NCBI RefSeq assembly: GCF_002222655.1
Contig: NZ_CP022423.1
Span: forward strand, 2,666,001-2,730,000
Reading direction: 5' to 3'
Source of the DNA: Vitreoscilla filiformis
GTDB lineage: Bacteria; Pseudomonadota; Gammaproteobacteria; Burkholderiales; Burkholderiaceae_C
Length of the DNA stretch: 64,000 nt
A program made the position numbers and the translations under genes. Shown here piece after piece: positions 37,372 through 46,199 of the stretch; within the stretch, counting starts at the first letter, position 1; each line of letters begins with the position of its first letter. The notes under the pieces are model-generated. The model did not search any database. It saw only the letters and a program-made list of their open reading frames with translations, and had not been told where the DNA came from.

Positions 37372-37659
37372 TCAGCGGGAGCCGCCCGGTGGCCGACGGT
37401 TCTCACCGCCGCCCGCCGAGCGCCCCAAGTTCTGGACGCGCTCGCGCTGACGTTCGGCCAGGCGGGCTTGTTCTTTGGCCGTGGCTCGACGCCCGGACAC
37501 GCCAGAAACGTCCAAGCCTTTCCACCACAGCAGCGCCAGCACGAACGGGGTGGCAAATTTCCACGCATCGCCGTCCCAGTCCCAATTCCAGGTGGCCATC
37601 GGCCCCCAACCCGCAAAGTGGGCAATCAAAAGCCCTACACCAATCAGTACGAACAACAT
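37372..37659 (-). CDS. Small Trp-rich membrane protein (TIGR04438-like)
   Basis: A 95-residue protein: a hydrophobic N-terminal helix (MLFVLIGVGLLIAHFAGW), a short Trp-rich turn (ATWNWDWDGDAWKF), a second helix (PFVLALLWWKGLD) and a basic tail (KEQARLAERQRERVQNLG). This is the layout of the TIGR04438 Trp-rich family of betaproteobacteria, of unknown function. The tail here has an extra Gly/Arg-rich end. The ATG at 37659 is preceded by AAAGGG. It converges on ilvD with only 3 bases between stops. Confidence 0.82.
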   Translation of the reverse strand: MLFVLIGVGLLIAHFAGWGPMATWNWDWDGDAWKFATPFVLALLWWKGLDVSGVSGRRATAKEQARLAERQRERVQNLGRSAGGGENRRPPGGSR

Positions 37660-37803
37660 CCGTTTTTCCCTTTCGAGTGAGGATGAGGCACAAGGTGAGA
37701 TTGCGCAAGTCATCCGTCAACGCCAATCGCTAGACTGCGTTGTGGAGGCACTGTAGCTCTCTTTTGTCCCGCCCTCTGACCCCCTCACCACATGAAGGAT
37801 CCC

Positions 37804-38103
37804 ATGAAGACTCTGCTCGCTGTCGTTTTGGCCGTCACTGCTGCTTCCCCGGCGCTGGCCAGCAAAGAGTTGGCTCAACAGAAAAACTGCTTGGCCTGCC
37901 ACGCTGAAGCCACCAAGATTGTCGGCCCCGCCTACAAAGACGTCGCGGCCAAGTACAAAGGCCAAAAGGACGCCGTGGCTGCCCTGGCCACCAAAATTCA
38001 AAAGGGAGGCTCTGGCGTTTGGGGCACGGTGCCGATGCCCGCGAACGCCGTGACGGACGCGGAAGCCAAGGCCCTGACCACCTGGGTTCTGACGGTGAAG
38101 TGA
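37804..38103 (+). CDS. Periplasmic c-type cytochrome (class I, c551/c552-like)
   Basis: A 99-residue monoheme cytochrome. A signal peptide (MKTLLAVVLAVTAASPALA) is followed by the heme motif CLACH about 11 residues into the mature protein, with VGPAYKDVAAKY after it and the distal Met ligand in GTVPMPAN. The size and motif order are those of cytochrome c551/c552 electron carriers. The second ATG, at 37804, has AAGGA upstream and begins the signal peptide; the ATG at 37792 is less likely. It has its own terminator. Confidence 0.92.
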   Translation: MKTLLAVVLAVTAASPALASKELAQQKNCLACHAEATKIVGPAYKDVAAKYKGQKDAVAALATKIQKGGSGVWGTVPMPANAVTDAEAKALTTWVLTVK

Positions 38104-38120
38104 GTTTCTCCGTCCCATGA

Positions 38121-38148
38121 AAAAGCCCCGCAACTGCGGGGCTTTTTT
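38121..38148 (+). terminator. Rho-independent terminator of the cytochrome gene (bidirectional)
   Basis: AAAAGCCCCGC (38121-38131) and GCGGGGCTTTTTT (38136-38148) form a long stem with a four-base loop, followed by T residues. The A-run on the other arm makes it suitable for the converging acs transcript as well. Confidence 0.9.
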
Positions 38149-38198
38149 GTCAGGGCCTCACGGCCAGCCAAGGTCAACCCCGGCTGGCTTCAGACACA

Positions 38199-40166
38199 TC
38201 AGAGGTTTTCGGCCAACTGATCCAGGATCGCCGGGTTTTCCAGCGTCGAGGTGTCTTGGGTGATGGCCTCGCCCTTGGCGATCGAGCGCAGCAGGCGGCG
38301 CATGATCTTGCCGGAACGGGTCTTGGGCAGGTTGTCGCCGAAGCGGATGTCCTTGGGCTTGGCGATCGGGCCGATCTCCTTGCCCACGTGGTCACGCAGC
38401 AGCTTGGCGATGGCCTTGGCCTCGTCACCCGTCGGGCGGGGGCGCTTCAGCACCACGAAGGCCACCACGGCTTCACCGGTGGTGTCATCCGGGCGACCGA
38501 CCACGGCAGCCTCAGCCACCAGCTCGGTGCAGCTCACCAGGGCGGATTCGATTTCCATCGTGCCCATGCGGTGGCCCGAGACGTTCAGCACGTCGTCAAT
38601 GCGACCGGTGATGGTGAAGTAACCGGTCTTCTCGTCGCGGATGGCACCATCGCCAGCCAGGTAGTACTTGCCCTTGAAGTCTTCCGGGTAGTAGGACTTC
38701 TTGAAACGCTCCGGGTCACCCCAGATGGTGCGGATCATCGACGGCCAAGGCTTCTTGCACACCAGGATGCCGCCCTTGCCCCAAGGCATGTCGTTGCCGA
38801 CTTCGTCCACCACGGCGAACTGGATGCCCGGGAACGGCAGGGTGCAGGAGCCCGGAACCAGCGGGGTGACGCCCGGCAGCGGGGTGATCATGTGACCACC
38901 GGTTTCGGTTTGCCAGAAGGTGTCCACGATCGGGCAGCGACCGCCACCGACGTGCTGGTGGTACCACTCCCAAGCCGCCGGGTTGATCGGCTCACCCACC
39001 GAACCGAGGATGCGCAGGCTGCTCAGGTCGTAGCTCTTCGGATGCACGGCATCGTTGGCTTCTGCGGCCTTGATCAGCGAACGGATGGCGGTCGGTGCGG
39101 TGTAGAAAACCGACACCTTGTGATCTTGGATCATCTTCCAGAAGCGGCCAGCGTCCGGGTAGGTCGGCACGCCTTCGAACACGATCTCGGTGCCACCCAG
39201 GGCCAGCGGGCCGTAGGTGATGTAGCTGTGGCCCGTCACCCAACCGATGTCGGCGGTACACCAGAAGACGTCGTTGTCCTTCAGGTCGAAGGTCCACTTG
39301 GTGGTCAGCGCTGCGTGCAGCAGGTAGCCGCCGGTGCTGTGCTGCACGCCCTTGGGCTTGCCAGTGGAACCCGAGGTGTACAGCAGGAACAGCGGGTGTT
39401 CAGCTTCGACCCATTCCGGTTCGCACGTGGTGGGCTGGCTGTCGGCCACGTCGGCCATCCAGACGTCACGGCCTTCTTGCATGGTCACGGCGGCATTGGC
39501 GCGGTTGACCACCAGCACTTTTTGCACCGACTCGCAGCCACCCAGGGCCAGCGCTTCGTCCACGATGCCCTTCAGGGGCAGCTTCTTGCCACCGCGCACT
39601 TGGCAATCCGCCGTGATCACCGCCACAGCGCCGGTGTCATTGATGCGATCGCGCAGCGATTGGGCCGAGAAGCCACCGAACACCACCGAGTGCGTCGCAC
39701 CGATGCGGGCGCAAGCTTGCATGGCGGCCACGCCGTCCACCGACATGGCGATGTAGATCACCACGCGGTCACCCTTCTTCACACCAATGGACTTCAGGCC
39801 ATTGGCGATCTGGCAGGTTTTGGCCAGCAATTCGCTGTAGGTCACCTTGGTGACTTCGCCGCCGTCGGCTTCGAAGATGATGGCGGTCTTGTCACCCAAG
39901 CCGCGCTCGACGTTGCGATCCAAGCAGTTGTAGGAAGCATTGAGCTTGCCGTCTGCGAACCACTTGAAGAACGGGGCTTCCGACTCGTCCAGCACTTGAG
40001 TGAACGGGGTTTGCCAGGAAATCAGTTCCTTGGCCAGGCGGCCCCAGTAGCCTTCGTAGTCCTCTTCGGCTTCCTTGCACAGAGCTTCATAGGCCGCCAT
40101 GCCAGACACGTTGGCTTGGGCCACAAATGCGGGATCGGGGTTGTAAATCTTCAGTTCTTCACTCAT
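38199..40166 (-). CDS. acs: Acetate-CoA ligase (acetyl-CoA synthetase)
   Basis: A 655-residue AMP-forming ligase that activates acetate to acetyl-CoA. The adenylation motif is [12 protein letters not shown], then [27 protein letters not shown] and the C-terminal [16 protein letters not shown]. The regulatory lysine lies in [12 protein letters not shown] and is acetylated in well-studied homologues. Length fits the family (about 650). The ATG at 40166 gives [10 protein letters not shown] with AGGAGAC upstream. Confidence 0.96.
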   Translation of the reverse strand: MSEELKIYNPDPAFVAQANVSGMAAYEALCKEAEEDYEGYWGRLAKELISWQTPFTQVLDESEAPFFKWFADGKLNASYNCLDRNVERGLGDKTAIIFEADGGEVTKVTYSELLAKTCQIANGLKSIGVKKGDRVVIYIAMSVDGVAAMQACARIGATHSVVFGGFSAQSLRDRINDTGAVAVITADCQVRGGKKLPLKGIVDEALALGGCESVQKVLVVNRANAAVTMQEGRDVWMADVADSQPTTCEPEWVEAEHPLFLLYTSGSTGKPKGVQHSTGGYLLHAALTTKWTFDLKDNDVFWCTADIGWVTGHSYITYGPLALGGTEIVFEGVPTYPDAGRFWKMIQDHKVSVFYTAPTAIRSLIKAAEANDAVHPKSYDLSSLRILGSVGEPINPAAWEWYHQHVGGGRCPIVDTFWQTETGGHMITPLPGVTPLVPGSCTLPFPGIQFAVVDEVGNDMPWGKGGILVCKKPWPSMIRTIWGDPERFKKSYYPEDFKGKYYLAGDGAIRDEKTGYFTITGRIDDVLNVSGHRMGTMEIESALVSCTELVAEAAVVGRPDDTTGEAVVAFVVLKRPRPTGDEAKAIAKLLRDHVGKEIGPIAKPKDIRFGDNLPKTRSGKIMRRLLRSIAKGEAITQDTSTLENPAILDQLAENL

Positions 40167-40341
40167 CGAGATGTCTCCTGATGCTCGGTGCAATCCGGTC
40201 GTGCACAGGGTGTGCAACGGGGGGCAACTGTGGGCCGAGCGTCTGACGATGGCCTTACTCTCGGCCCGGCCTCCGTAGAAGTCAGCATGTCACATGCCAG
40301 CCCTAGAATGTCTGCTCGATTTCCCCTTCTTCGTGTGGCTT

Positions 40342-40953
40342 ATGCAACAGATTCCTGATCCAACTGACGCCAAGTTGCGCCCTTTGCCCAACTTGATCTT
40401 CGCCAGTCGATGGCTGCAACTGCCGCTCTACCTGGGGTTGATACTGGCCCAAGCGGTGTATGTGTTCCACTTCTGGGTCGAACTGGTACACCTGATCGAG
40501 GCAGCGTTTGGCAATCAGCACGCGTTGGAAATTCTGGTCAAGAGCATCGGCTACGTTCAAAAGGATGCGCCGCCCACCGCTCTGAACGAAACCATCATCA
40601 TGCTGGTGGTGTTGGGGCTGATCGATGTGGTGATGATCTCCAACCTGCTGATCATGGTGATCGTGGGCGGGTATGAAACCTTCGTTTCGCGCCTCAACTT
40701 GGATGGCCACCCGGATCAACCGGAATGGCTCAGCCATGTGAATGCTTCGGTGCTGAAGGTCAAGCTGGGCACGGCCATCATCGGTATCAGCTCGATTCAC
40801 CTGCTCAAGACCTTCATCAACGCTGACAACTACAGCGAAAAAACGCTGCTGTGGCAAACCTGCATCCACTTGGCGTTCTTGGCGTCGGCGCTGGCCATCG
40901 CGGCGGCGGATCGCCTTTTGCATCCGCCCCAAGCCCACGGCGACAAGCACTGA
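40342..40953 (+). CDS. TIGR00645/YqhA family inner membrane protein
   Basis: A 203-residue membrane protein with about four helices (including [49 protein letters not shown] in parts, and [18 protein letters not shown]). YETFVSRL, followed by [11 protein letters not shown] and [18 protein letters not shown], matches the UPF0114/YqhA family of unknown function. The start at 40342 follows a TAGAAT -10-like box at 40304; an ATG at 40294 would place that box inside the gene. Divergent from acs across a 175-base gap. Confidence 0.87.
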   Translation: MQQIPDPTDAKLRPLPNLIFASRWLQLPLYLGLILAQAVYVFHFWVELVHLIEAAFGNQHALEILVKSIGYVQKDAPPTALNETIIMLVVLGLIDVVMISNLLIMVIVGGYETFVSRLNLDGHPDQPEWLSHVNASVLKVKLGTAIIGISSIHLLKTFINADNYSEKTLLWQTCIHLAFLASALAIAAADRLLHPPQAHGDKH

Positions 40954-40979
40954 GACCTGCCCCAAGCTCCCTCCGAAAA

Positions 40980-41004
40980 GGCTTGCGCCAGCCCGGCGCA
41001 AGCC
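40980..41004. terminator. Strong hairpin after the YqhA-like gene
   Basis: A 10-bp perfect stem GGCTTGCGCC (40980-40989) / GGCGCAAGCC (40995-41004) with a 5-base loop. It lacks a T-tract on the plus strand, so it may be a weak terminator or mRNA-stabilising hairpin rather than a true intrinsic terminator. It lies between the YqhA-like gene and fumarase. Confidence 0.4.
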
Positions 41005-41090
41005 CGAGCTGTCACACTTGCGGGTTGCGCGCGAGACAGACCGGCGCGCGCCATTGAGCGCAACCGCGCAATCCAACCGAGATCCCCGCC

Positions 41091-42623
41091 ATGACCACCA
41101 TCCGCCAGGACGATTTCATCCAGAGCATTGCCGACGCTTTCCAGTACATCAGTTGCTATCACCCGCTGGACTACATCAAGGCCCTGGGCGAAGCCTATGA
41201 GCGCGAAGAATCCCCGGCCGCCAAGGACGCCATCGCTCAAATTCTCACCAACTCGCGCATGTGTGCCGAAGGCCGCCGCCCGATCTGTCAGGACACGGGC
41301 ATCGCCGTGGTGTTCCTGAAGGTGGGCCAGAACCTGCGCTGGGACGCCGAGATGTCCGTCGAGGACATGGTGAACGAGGGCGTGCGTCGCGCTTACAACC
41401 ACCCGGACAACAAGCTGCGCGCCTCCGTGCTGCTCGACCCGGCGGGCGCCCGCAAGAACTCGAAGGACAACACCCCGGCGGTGATCCACTACGAGATCGT
41501 GCCGGGCGATCACCTGGAAGTGATCTGCGCTGCCAAGGGCGGTGGCTCGGAAAACAAGTCGAAGTTCTATGCGCTGAATCCGTCCGATTCGATCGTGGAT
41601 TGGGTGCTGAAGACCGTGCCGACGATGGGTGCGGGCTGGTGCCCGCCCGGCATTTTGGGCATCGGCATCGGTGGTACGCCGGAAAAGGCAATGCTGCTGG
41701 CCAAAGAATCGCTGATGGCCCCGGTGGACATTCATGAACTCAAGGCCAAAGCCGCCAGCGGCGCCGAGCTGACGCGTGTGGAATCGCTGCGTCTGGAGCT
41801 GATGGAGAAGGTGAACGCCCTGGGCATCGGCGCGCAAGGCTTGGGTGGCCTGACCACCGTGCTGGACGTGAAGATCATGGACTACCCAACCCACGCCGCT
41901 TCGCTGCCCGTGGCCATGATCCCGAACTGTGCGGCCACCCGTCACGTTCACTTCCACCTGGACGGTTCTGGCCCGGCCAACTTGGAACCGCCCAAGCTGG
42001 AAGATTGGCCCGATGTGACCTGGAAGGCCGACACCAACGTGGCCACCCGCGTCAACCTGAACACGCTGACCAAGGAAGAAGTGGCCTCGTGGACGCCCGG
42101 CCAAGTGCTGCTGCTGAACGGCAAGATGCTGACGGGCCGCGACGCTGCACACAAGCGCATCCAAGACATGCTGGCCAAGGGCGAAGAGCTGCCGGTGGAC
42201 TTCACCAACCGCATCATTTACTACGTCGGCCCGGTCGATCCGGTGCGTGACGAAGTGGTGGGCCCGGCTGGCCCGACCACCGCCACCCGGATGGACAAGT
42301 TCACCCGCATGATGCTGGAGAAGACCGGCCTCATTGCCATGGTGGGCAAGGCTGAGCGCGGCCCCGTCGCCATTGAGGCCATCAAGGACAACAAGTCCGC
42401 TTACCTGATGGCTGTGGGTGGCAGTGCCTACCTTGTCTCGAAGGCGATCAAGGACGCCAAGGTGGTGGGCTTTGCCGACCTGGGCATGGAAGCCATCTAC
42501 GAGTTTGACGTGGTGGACATGCCCGTGACCGTGGCCGTGGACGCTGGCGGCACCAGCGCCCACATCGAAGGCCCCAAGACTTGGCAGGCCAAGATCGGCA
42601 AAATCCCCGTGACCGTGGCCTGA
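41091..42623 (+). CDS. Fumarate hydratase class I
   Basis: A 510-residue iron-sulfur fumarase of the TCA cycle (FumA/FumB type), oxygen-sensitive. The three probable [4Fe-4S] ligands are C66 in ICQDTG, C184 in GWCPPG and C280 in IPNCAATRH, with the same spacing as in E. coli FumA (118 and 96 residues apart). RHVHFHLDG and the beta-domain GRDAAHKRIQDML with IYYVGPVDP are also visible. The N-terminal domain and C-terminal domain are in one chain, unlike two-subunit forms. The ATG at 41091 is the first of the conserved region. Confidence 0.94.
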   Translation: MTTIRQDDFIQSIADAFQYISCYHPLDYIKALGEAYEREESPAAKDAIAQILTNSRMCAEGRRPICQDTGIAVVFLKVGQNLRWDAEMSVEDMVNEGVRRAYNHPDNKLRASVLLDPAGARKNSKDNTPAVIHYEIVPGDHLEVICAAKGGGSENKSKFYALNPSDSIVDWVLKTVPTMGAGWCPPGILGIGIGGTPEKAMLLAKESLMAPVDIHELKAKAASGAELTRVESLRLELMEKVNALGIGAQGLGGLTTVLDVKIMDYPTHAASLPVAMIPNCAATRHVHFHLDGSGPANLEPPKLEDWPDVTWKADTNVATRVNLNTLTKEEVASWTPGQVLLLNGKMLTGRDAAHKRIQDMLAKGEELPVDFTNRIIYYVGPVDPVRDEVVGPAGPTTATRMDKFTRMMLEKTGLIAMVGKAERGPVAIEAIKDNKSAYLMAVGGSAYLVSKAIKDAKVVGFADLGMEAIYEFDVVDMPVTVAVDAGGTSAHIEGPKTWQAKIGKIPVTVA

Positions 42624-42635
42624 CCCTCTGACCCT

Positions 42636-43964
42636 TCACGCACGCGGCGGCTGCACCAGCAGCCCCGCTGCCGCTGTCTCCACCACCGGAGGCGGCGGCG
42701 CCACCCGCACCACACGCTGCGGATACGGAATGTCCACCCCCCGCTCGTTGAACAGCGCCAGCACCGATAAATTGACGGCTGAGCGCACGTTGCCTTGGCC
42801 GTTTTCTGGATCGGCGATCCAGAAGCACAGGGTCAAATCCAGCCCATCGGCACCGAAGTTGCTCAGCAGAACCTGCGGCGGCGGTTCGCTCAAAACCCGA
42901 GGCACTTGGCGCATGGCCTCTACGATGTGCGGAATCAACGTCGGCACATCGGTGCCATAGGCCACGCTCACGGGGCTGGTGAGCAAAATGTTGCGATCGG
43001 CCAGCGAAAGGTTCTCCACCGTGCTGGTGATAAGGGTTTCGTTGGGCACGATGGCTTCGCGGCCATTGGGTGCGCGCAGCACGGTGTAGCGCGTGGTGAT
43101 GTCGGTGATGCGGCCCTCGAACTGATCGACTTTGACGATGTCCCCGATGCGCAGGCTGCGCTCGGCCAGAATCACAAAACCCGACACGTAGTTGGCCGCC
43201 AGCTTCTGCAAACCGAAACCCACGCCCACGCCCACCGCCCCGCCGAGCACGGAAAACGCCGTCAAATCCAGCCCCACAGCGGACAGGGCCATGAGCAAGC
43301 CGACGAACGTCAGCAGCGCCCGCACCACATTGGCCGCCACCTTGCGCAAGGACAACTGCCCGCCTTCGGCCCCTTTGAGCAAACGGGCCTCGATGGCGGC
43401 GGAAATCCACAGCGTGATCACCAGCACAAAACCGGCCGACAGCGCACCTTCCAGCAGGTTGCGCAGCGTCACTTTGGAAGCGCCGAGTTTCCAGTGGATG
43501 TCATCCAACTCATCGAGCACCTGGGGCAGTACCCCCGTGATCCACGCCACCACCGCCGCCCAAGCCATCCACGAAATGGTGCGCTCGGCCAGCCTCACCA
43601 AACTCGAACGCGGAAACGCCACGCTCAACACCTGCACCGACAGACGGATGACGGCGAAGGACACCATCATCGGCAAAGCGATTTTGAACAGCGTCACCGG
43701 CATGCCCAGCGTCACCAGCAGCGCACGGGCCGCGTAGGTCAGGGCCAGCAGCAGGGTCGGGAACAGCACGCCGTCGATGATGCGACGGCCAAACCAAATC
43801 GAACCCTCCGGCGCTTTGGGCCCACGCAACACGCGCACCACGAACCACGCCAGCAACACACTCACCGCCACGGCGCTCAATTCGGCCCAGGCCAGCGGGT
43901 GGGTCAGCGCGGCGAGAAACTGAGCCAATGTCAGTTGAATGGTCAAGGAAGAAGTGTCTGTCAT
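42636..43964 (-). CDS. MscS-family mechanosensitive channel
   Basis: A 442-residue membrane protein. Four N-terminal helices precede the MscS core: the pore helix LGGAVGVGVGFGLQKLAANYVSG (Gly/Ala-rich TM3, in segments), then the beta domain SLRIGDIVKVDQFEGRITDITTRYTVLR and PNETLITSTVENLS. The C-terminus ends in a Pro/Ala-rich tail. It protects against hypo-osmotic shock; with extra TM helices it resembles the MscK/YbdG-type medium channels. It converges on fumarase with a 12-base gap. It borders the left side of the accessory block. Confidence 0.92.
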   Translation of the reverse strand: MTDTSSLTIQLTLAQFLAALTHPLAWAELSAVAVSVLLAWFVVRVLRGPKAPEGSIWFGRRIIDGVLFPTLLLALTYAARALLVTLGMPVTLFKIALPMMVSFAVIRLSVQVLSVAFPRSSLVRLAERTISWMAWAAVVAWITGVLPQVLDELDDIHWKLGASKVTLRNLLEGALSAGFVLVITLWISAAIEARLLKGAEGGQLSLRKVAANVVRALLTFVGLLMALSAVGLDLTAFSVLGGAVGVGVGFGLQKLAANYVSGFVILAERSLRIGDIVKVDQFEGRITDITTRYTVLRAPNGREAIVPNETLITSTVENLSLADRNILLTSPVSVAYGTDVPTLIPHIVEAMRQVPRVLSEPPPQVLLSNFGADGLDLTLCFWIADPENGQGNVRSAVNLSVLALFNERGVDIPYPQRVVRVAPPPPVVETAAAGLLVQPPRA

Positions 43965-44072
43965 GGCGGAGATTGTCCCCAAAGCACACGGGGGCCGCAT
44001 CCGATGCTGGACACGGCCCCTGCATTCAGGGGTTAAAACCCCGATAAACTGTCTGCGACAGCTCCTCGGAGT

Positions 44073-46199
44073 TTGTCACACCGACCATTTTCGACACAGC
44101 CGGAAGAGTTAGGGAAGACGCGGGCGCACGACTCCCACCCACCCACGCGGATCTTGAAAGCAAAAAACACTATCCCTCCCCTGCTACGGCTTGCTATCCG
44201 TTCCGGATCCGCAGAAGCTCTACTGGCTTGCCTAGAAAAAGGCAATTTTCTAAACAGCAGGGACAGCAACGGCAACACACCGCTGATGCTAGCAGCCAGA
44301 TGGGGAAGTGTTGCGTGTGCTGAACTACTAATCGCCAATGGCGCTGATCCTTCTGCTATCGATGATCGGCACCATACAGCCGCCGAGATCGCTAGAGCTG
44401 CGGGCTTTCTCGTCTTGGCAGATGCCTTGTCCCCCTCTGCGTCTGCTCCCGTGCCAGACGATCCATTTTCACCGTCAGAGGTCAGCGTTGATCTGACAGG
44501 CTGGGATTTTGAGCTGACGACCCCGGACGCGGCAGCATGGCAACCGGAGGTCTCGACACCACTCCCCGAACATGATGCTAGCTGCACTCAGCGAGCAGAA
44601 GAAGCTCAGCGCAGGATTACCACACACGGCGCCCAAGATGACTGGGAGGTGTGGTCAGCGGAAGGCATCACGCTGCCAGAGATCCGCAAAATCGCCAGCC
44701 TCGACGATCTGGCGGACAACCGTGCAGCCCAGATCATCCGGGCACTTTTCACGACCTCCTTAAAGGCCGGACAAGTATCTCCCACTTGGATCAAAGAGCA
44801 GTTGACCACACTAGAGATCCGCGCACTTGAATCTACCTTTTGCCAGAGCCTTACTGATCTAGGTGTGCTGCTTGATAACGATGCACCAGAACCGGAGCTA
44901 CCGCAGCAGCTTGCAGAGGATACAGCTTGGCCCCCCCTGTATGAACTCCCTGAGTGTTCGGATGTCGAAGCTCTGATTCTCGACATGGGCTGGAGCAGCT
45001 GGGATCCTGATCGTCTCTATCAACTGGCTCTGGATGACAAGCTGCTGAGTCACGAAGAGGAAATCCAGCACGGGCGGACTCTCAGAACTTCGCTGGAGCA
45101 CGTTTTCCTTCTGATGCAAGGACACCCCAACGGCCAGCTTCTTCTCGCCAAGGAAGCACAAGAGCTGTGCATCGACAGAGACGACCGGAGCGACGATCTG
45201 CCGACTGACACCTCACCAGACCCTGAACTGGCCAGCGACTTGCCATCTGGCGACGAAGATGAGTTTTGCCCCCTCGAGACACAAGCGACTGCCCCTCATC
45301 TGACCCTGCCCCAAGCCACGCGTCTGCTGGGGTCACTGTTAAAAACCGGCTTGCCTGATGCACTGCGCACGCCACTGGAACAGCACCTGCGGACGGCTTC
45401 AAAGGCACGAGAAATTCTCATCACCAAGAATCTCCGGCTGGTTCTCCAATTCGCCAACAAATACCGCTTTGGCAATATTCCGTTATCCGACCTGATTCAA
45501 GAGGGAAACATCGGCCTGATCAAGGCCGTAGACAAGTATGACCCGGAACTCGGCTTCAAATTCTCGACTTACGCCTGCTGGTGGATCCGCCAAGCCATCG
45601 GTCGAAGTTTTGCCGACACTTGTCGGGTTATTCGCGTTCCCGTGCATATGCACAACCGCCTTTGGCATCTGGAAAGGGCGCTGCACAATCAGGAACATCA
45701 AACTAATCTAACCGCTGATGTTGCAACGCTGGCAACTGAACTGGACTGGACTCCTGATGAAGTGCGATCGACTCTCCGCGTCTGGAATCGCGTTCAGATC
45801 GAGGAACGTGATCTCGACACGCTGAGCCCGCAAGACGTCTTTTCTGAGGGTGATGCATATGCCCCGGAAACCGTCATGGCACGGGAAATACTGGGCAGGA
45901 GCATTGGAGCACTGCTCGGTCGCCTCAAGCCCACTAAAGCTGCCAACATCATCCGAATGCGGTTCGGAATCGGACTGGATCGGGAGTACACGTTGGAAGA
46001 GATCGGGCAGGCGCTGAACGTCACAAGAGAGCGCATCCGACAAATTGAAGCCAAGGCTCTCCGGCACATCAGCAAAATCGCGGCCAAGATGTTTTCAGCA
46101 GAGGCCCCGGTACGGAGAAAGGCAGAAAAGGGACCCGCGCCGCACACGGATATGCCGGAATCCTTGGCTGCTCTCGTGACTGAGGAGTTCATGGAATGA
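44073..46199 (+). CDS. Ankyrin-repeat/sigma-70 family RNA polymerase sigma factor fusion
   Basis: Up to 708 residues. Near the N-terminus (about 34-118) are two ankyrin-type repeats, e.g. NTPLMLAARWGSVACAELLIANGADP. A variable, acidic segment (about 120-430) is unassigned. From about 447 is a primary-sigma-like region 2: LVLQFANKYRFGNIPLSDLIQEGNIGLIKAVDKYD and FKFSTYACWWIRQAIGR. Then RVIRVPVHMHN (region 3) and region 4 LEEIGQALNVTRERIRQIEAKALRHI. It should therefore bind core polymerase and recognise a promoter. No ATG precedes the ankyrin part; TTG at 44073 or at 44154 must serve as start. Its stop overlaps the GHKL ATPase start (ATGA). First gene of the accessory operon; a regulator or effector of the system. 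Confidence 0.85.
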   Translation: MSHRPFSTQPEELGKTRAHDSHPPTRILKAKNTIPPLLRLAIRSGSAEALLACLEKGNFLNSRDSNGNTPLMLAARWGSVACAELLIANGADPSAIDDRHHTAAEIARAAGFLVLADALSPSASAPVPDDPFSPSEVSVDLTGWDFELTTPDAAAWQPEVSTPLPEHDASCTQRAEEAQRRITTHGAQDDWEVWSAEGITLPEIRKIASLDDLADNRAAQIIRALFTTSLKAGQVSPTWIKEQLTTLEIRALESTFCQSLTDLGVLLDNDAPEPELPQQLAEDTAWPPLYELPECSDVEALILDMGWSSWDPDRLYQLALDDKLLSHEEEIQHGRTLRTSLEHVFLLMQGHPNGQLLLAKEAQELCIDRDDRSDDLPTDTSPDPELASDLPSGDEDEFCPLETQATAPHLTLPQATRLLGSLLKTGLPDALRTPLEQHLRTASKAREILITKNLRLVLQFANKYRFGNIPLSDLIQEGNIGLIKAVDKYDPELGFKFSTYACWWIRQAIGRSFADTCRVIRVPVHMHNRLWHLERALHNQEHQTNLTADVATLATELDWTPDEVRSTLRVWNRVQIEERDLDTLSPQDVFSEGDAYAPETVMAREILGRSIGALLGRLKPTKAANIIRMRFGIGLDREYTLEEIGQALNVTRERIRQIEAKALRHISKIAAKMFSAEAPVRRKAEKGPAPHTDMPESLAALVTEEFME

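Noticed and set aside
40284..40296. Palindrome GCATG-TCA-CATGC between acs and the YqhA-like gene as an operator
   Set aside because: Only 5-bp arms; expected by chance at this frequency and no second copy seen.
38256..42563. Long antisense frames across acs (641 codons) and fumarase (577 codons)
   Set aside because: Same GC-driven antisense artefact; real genes with complete motifs lie on the other strand.
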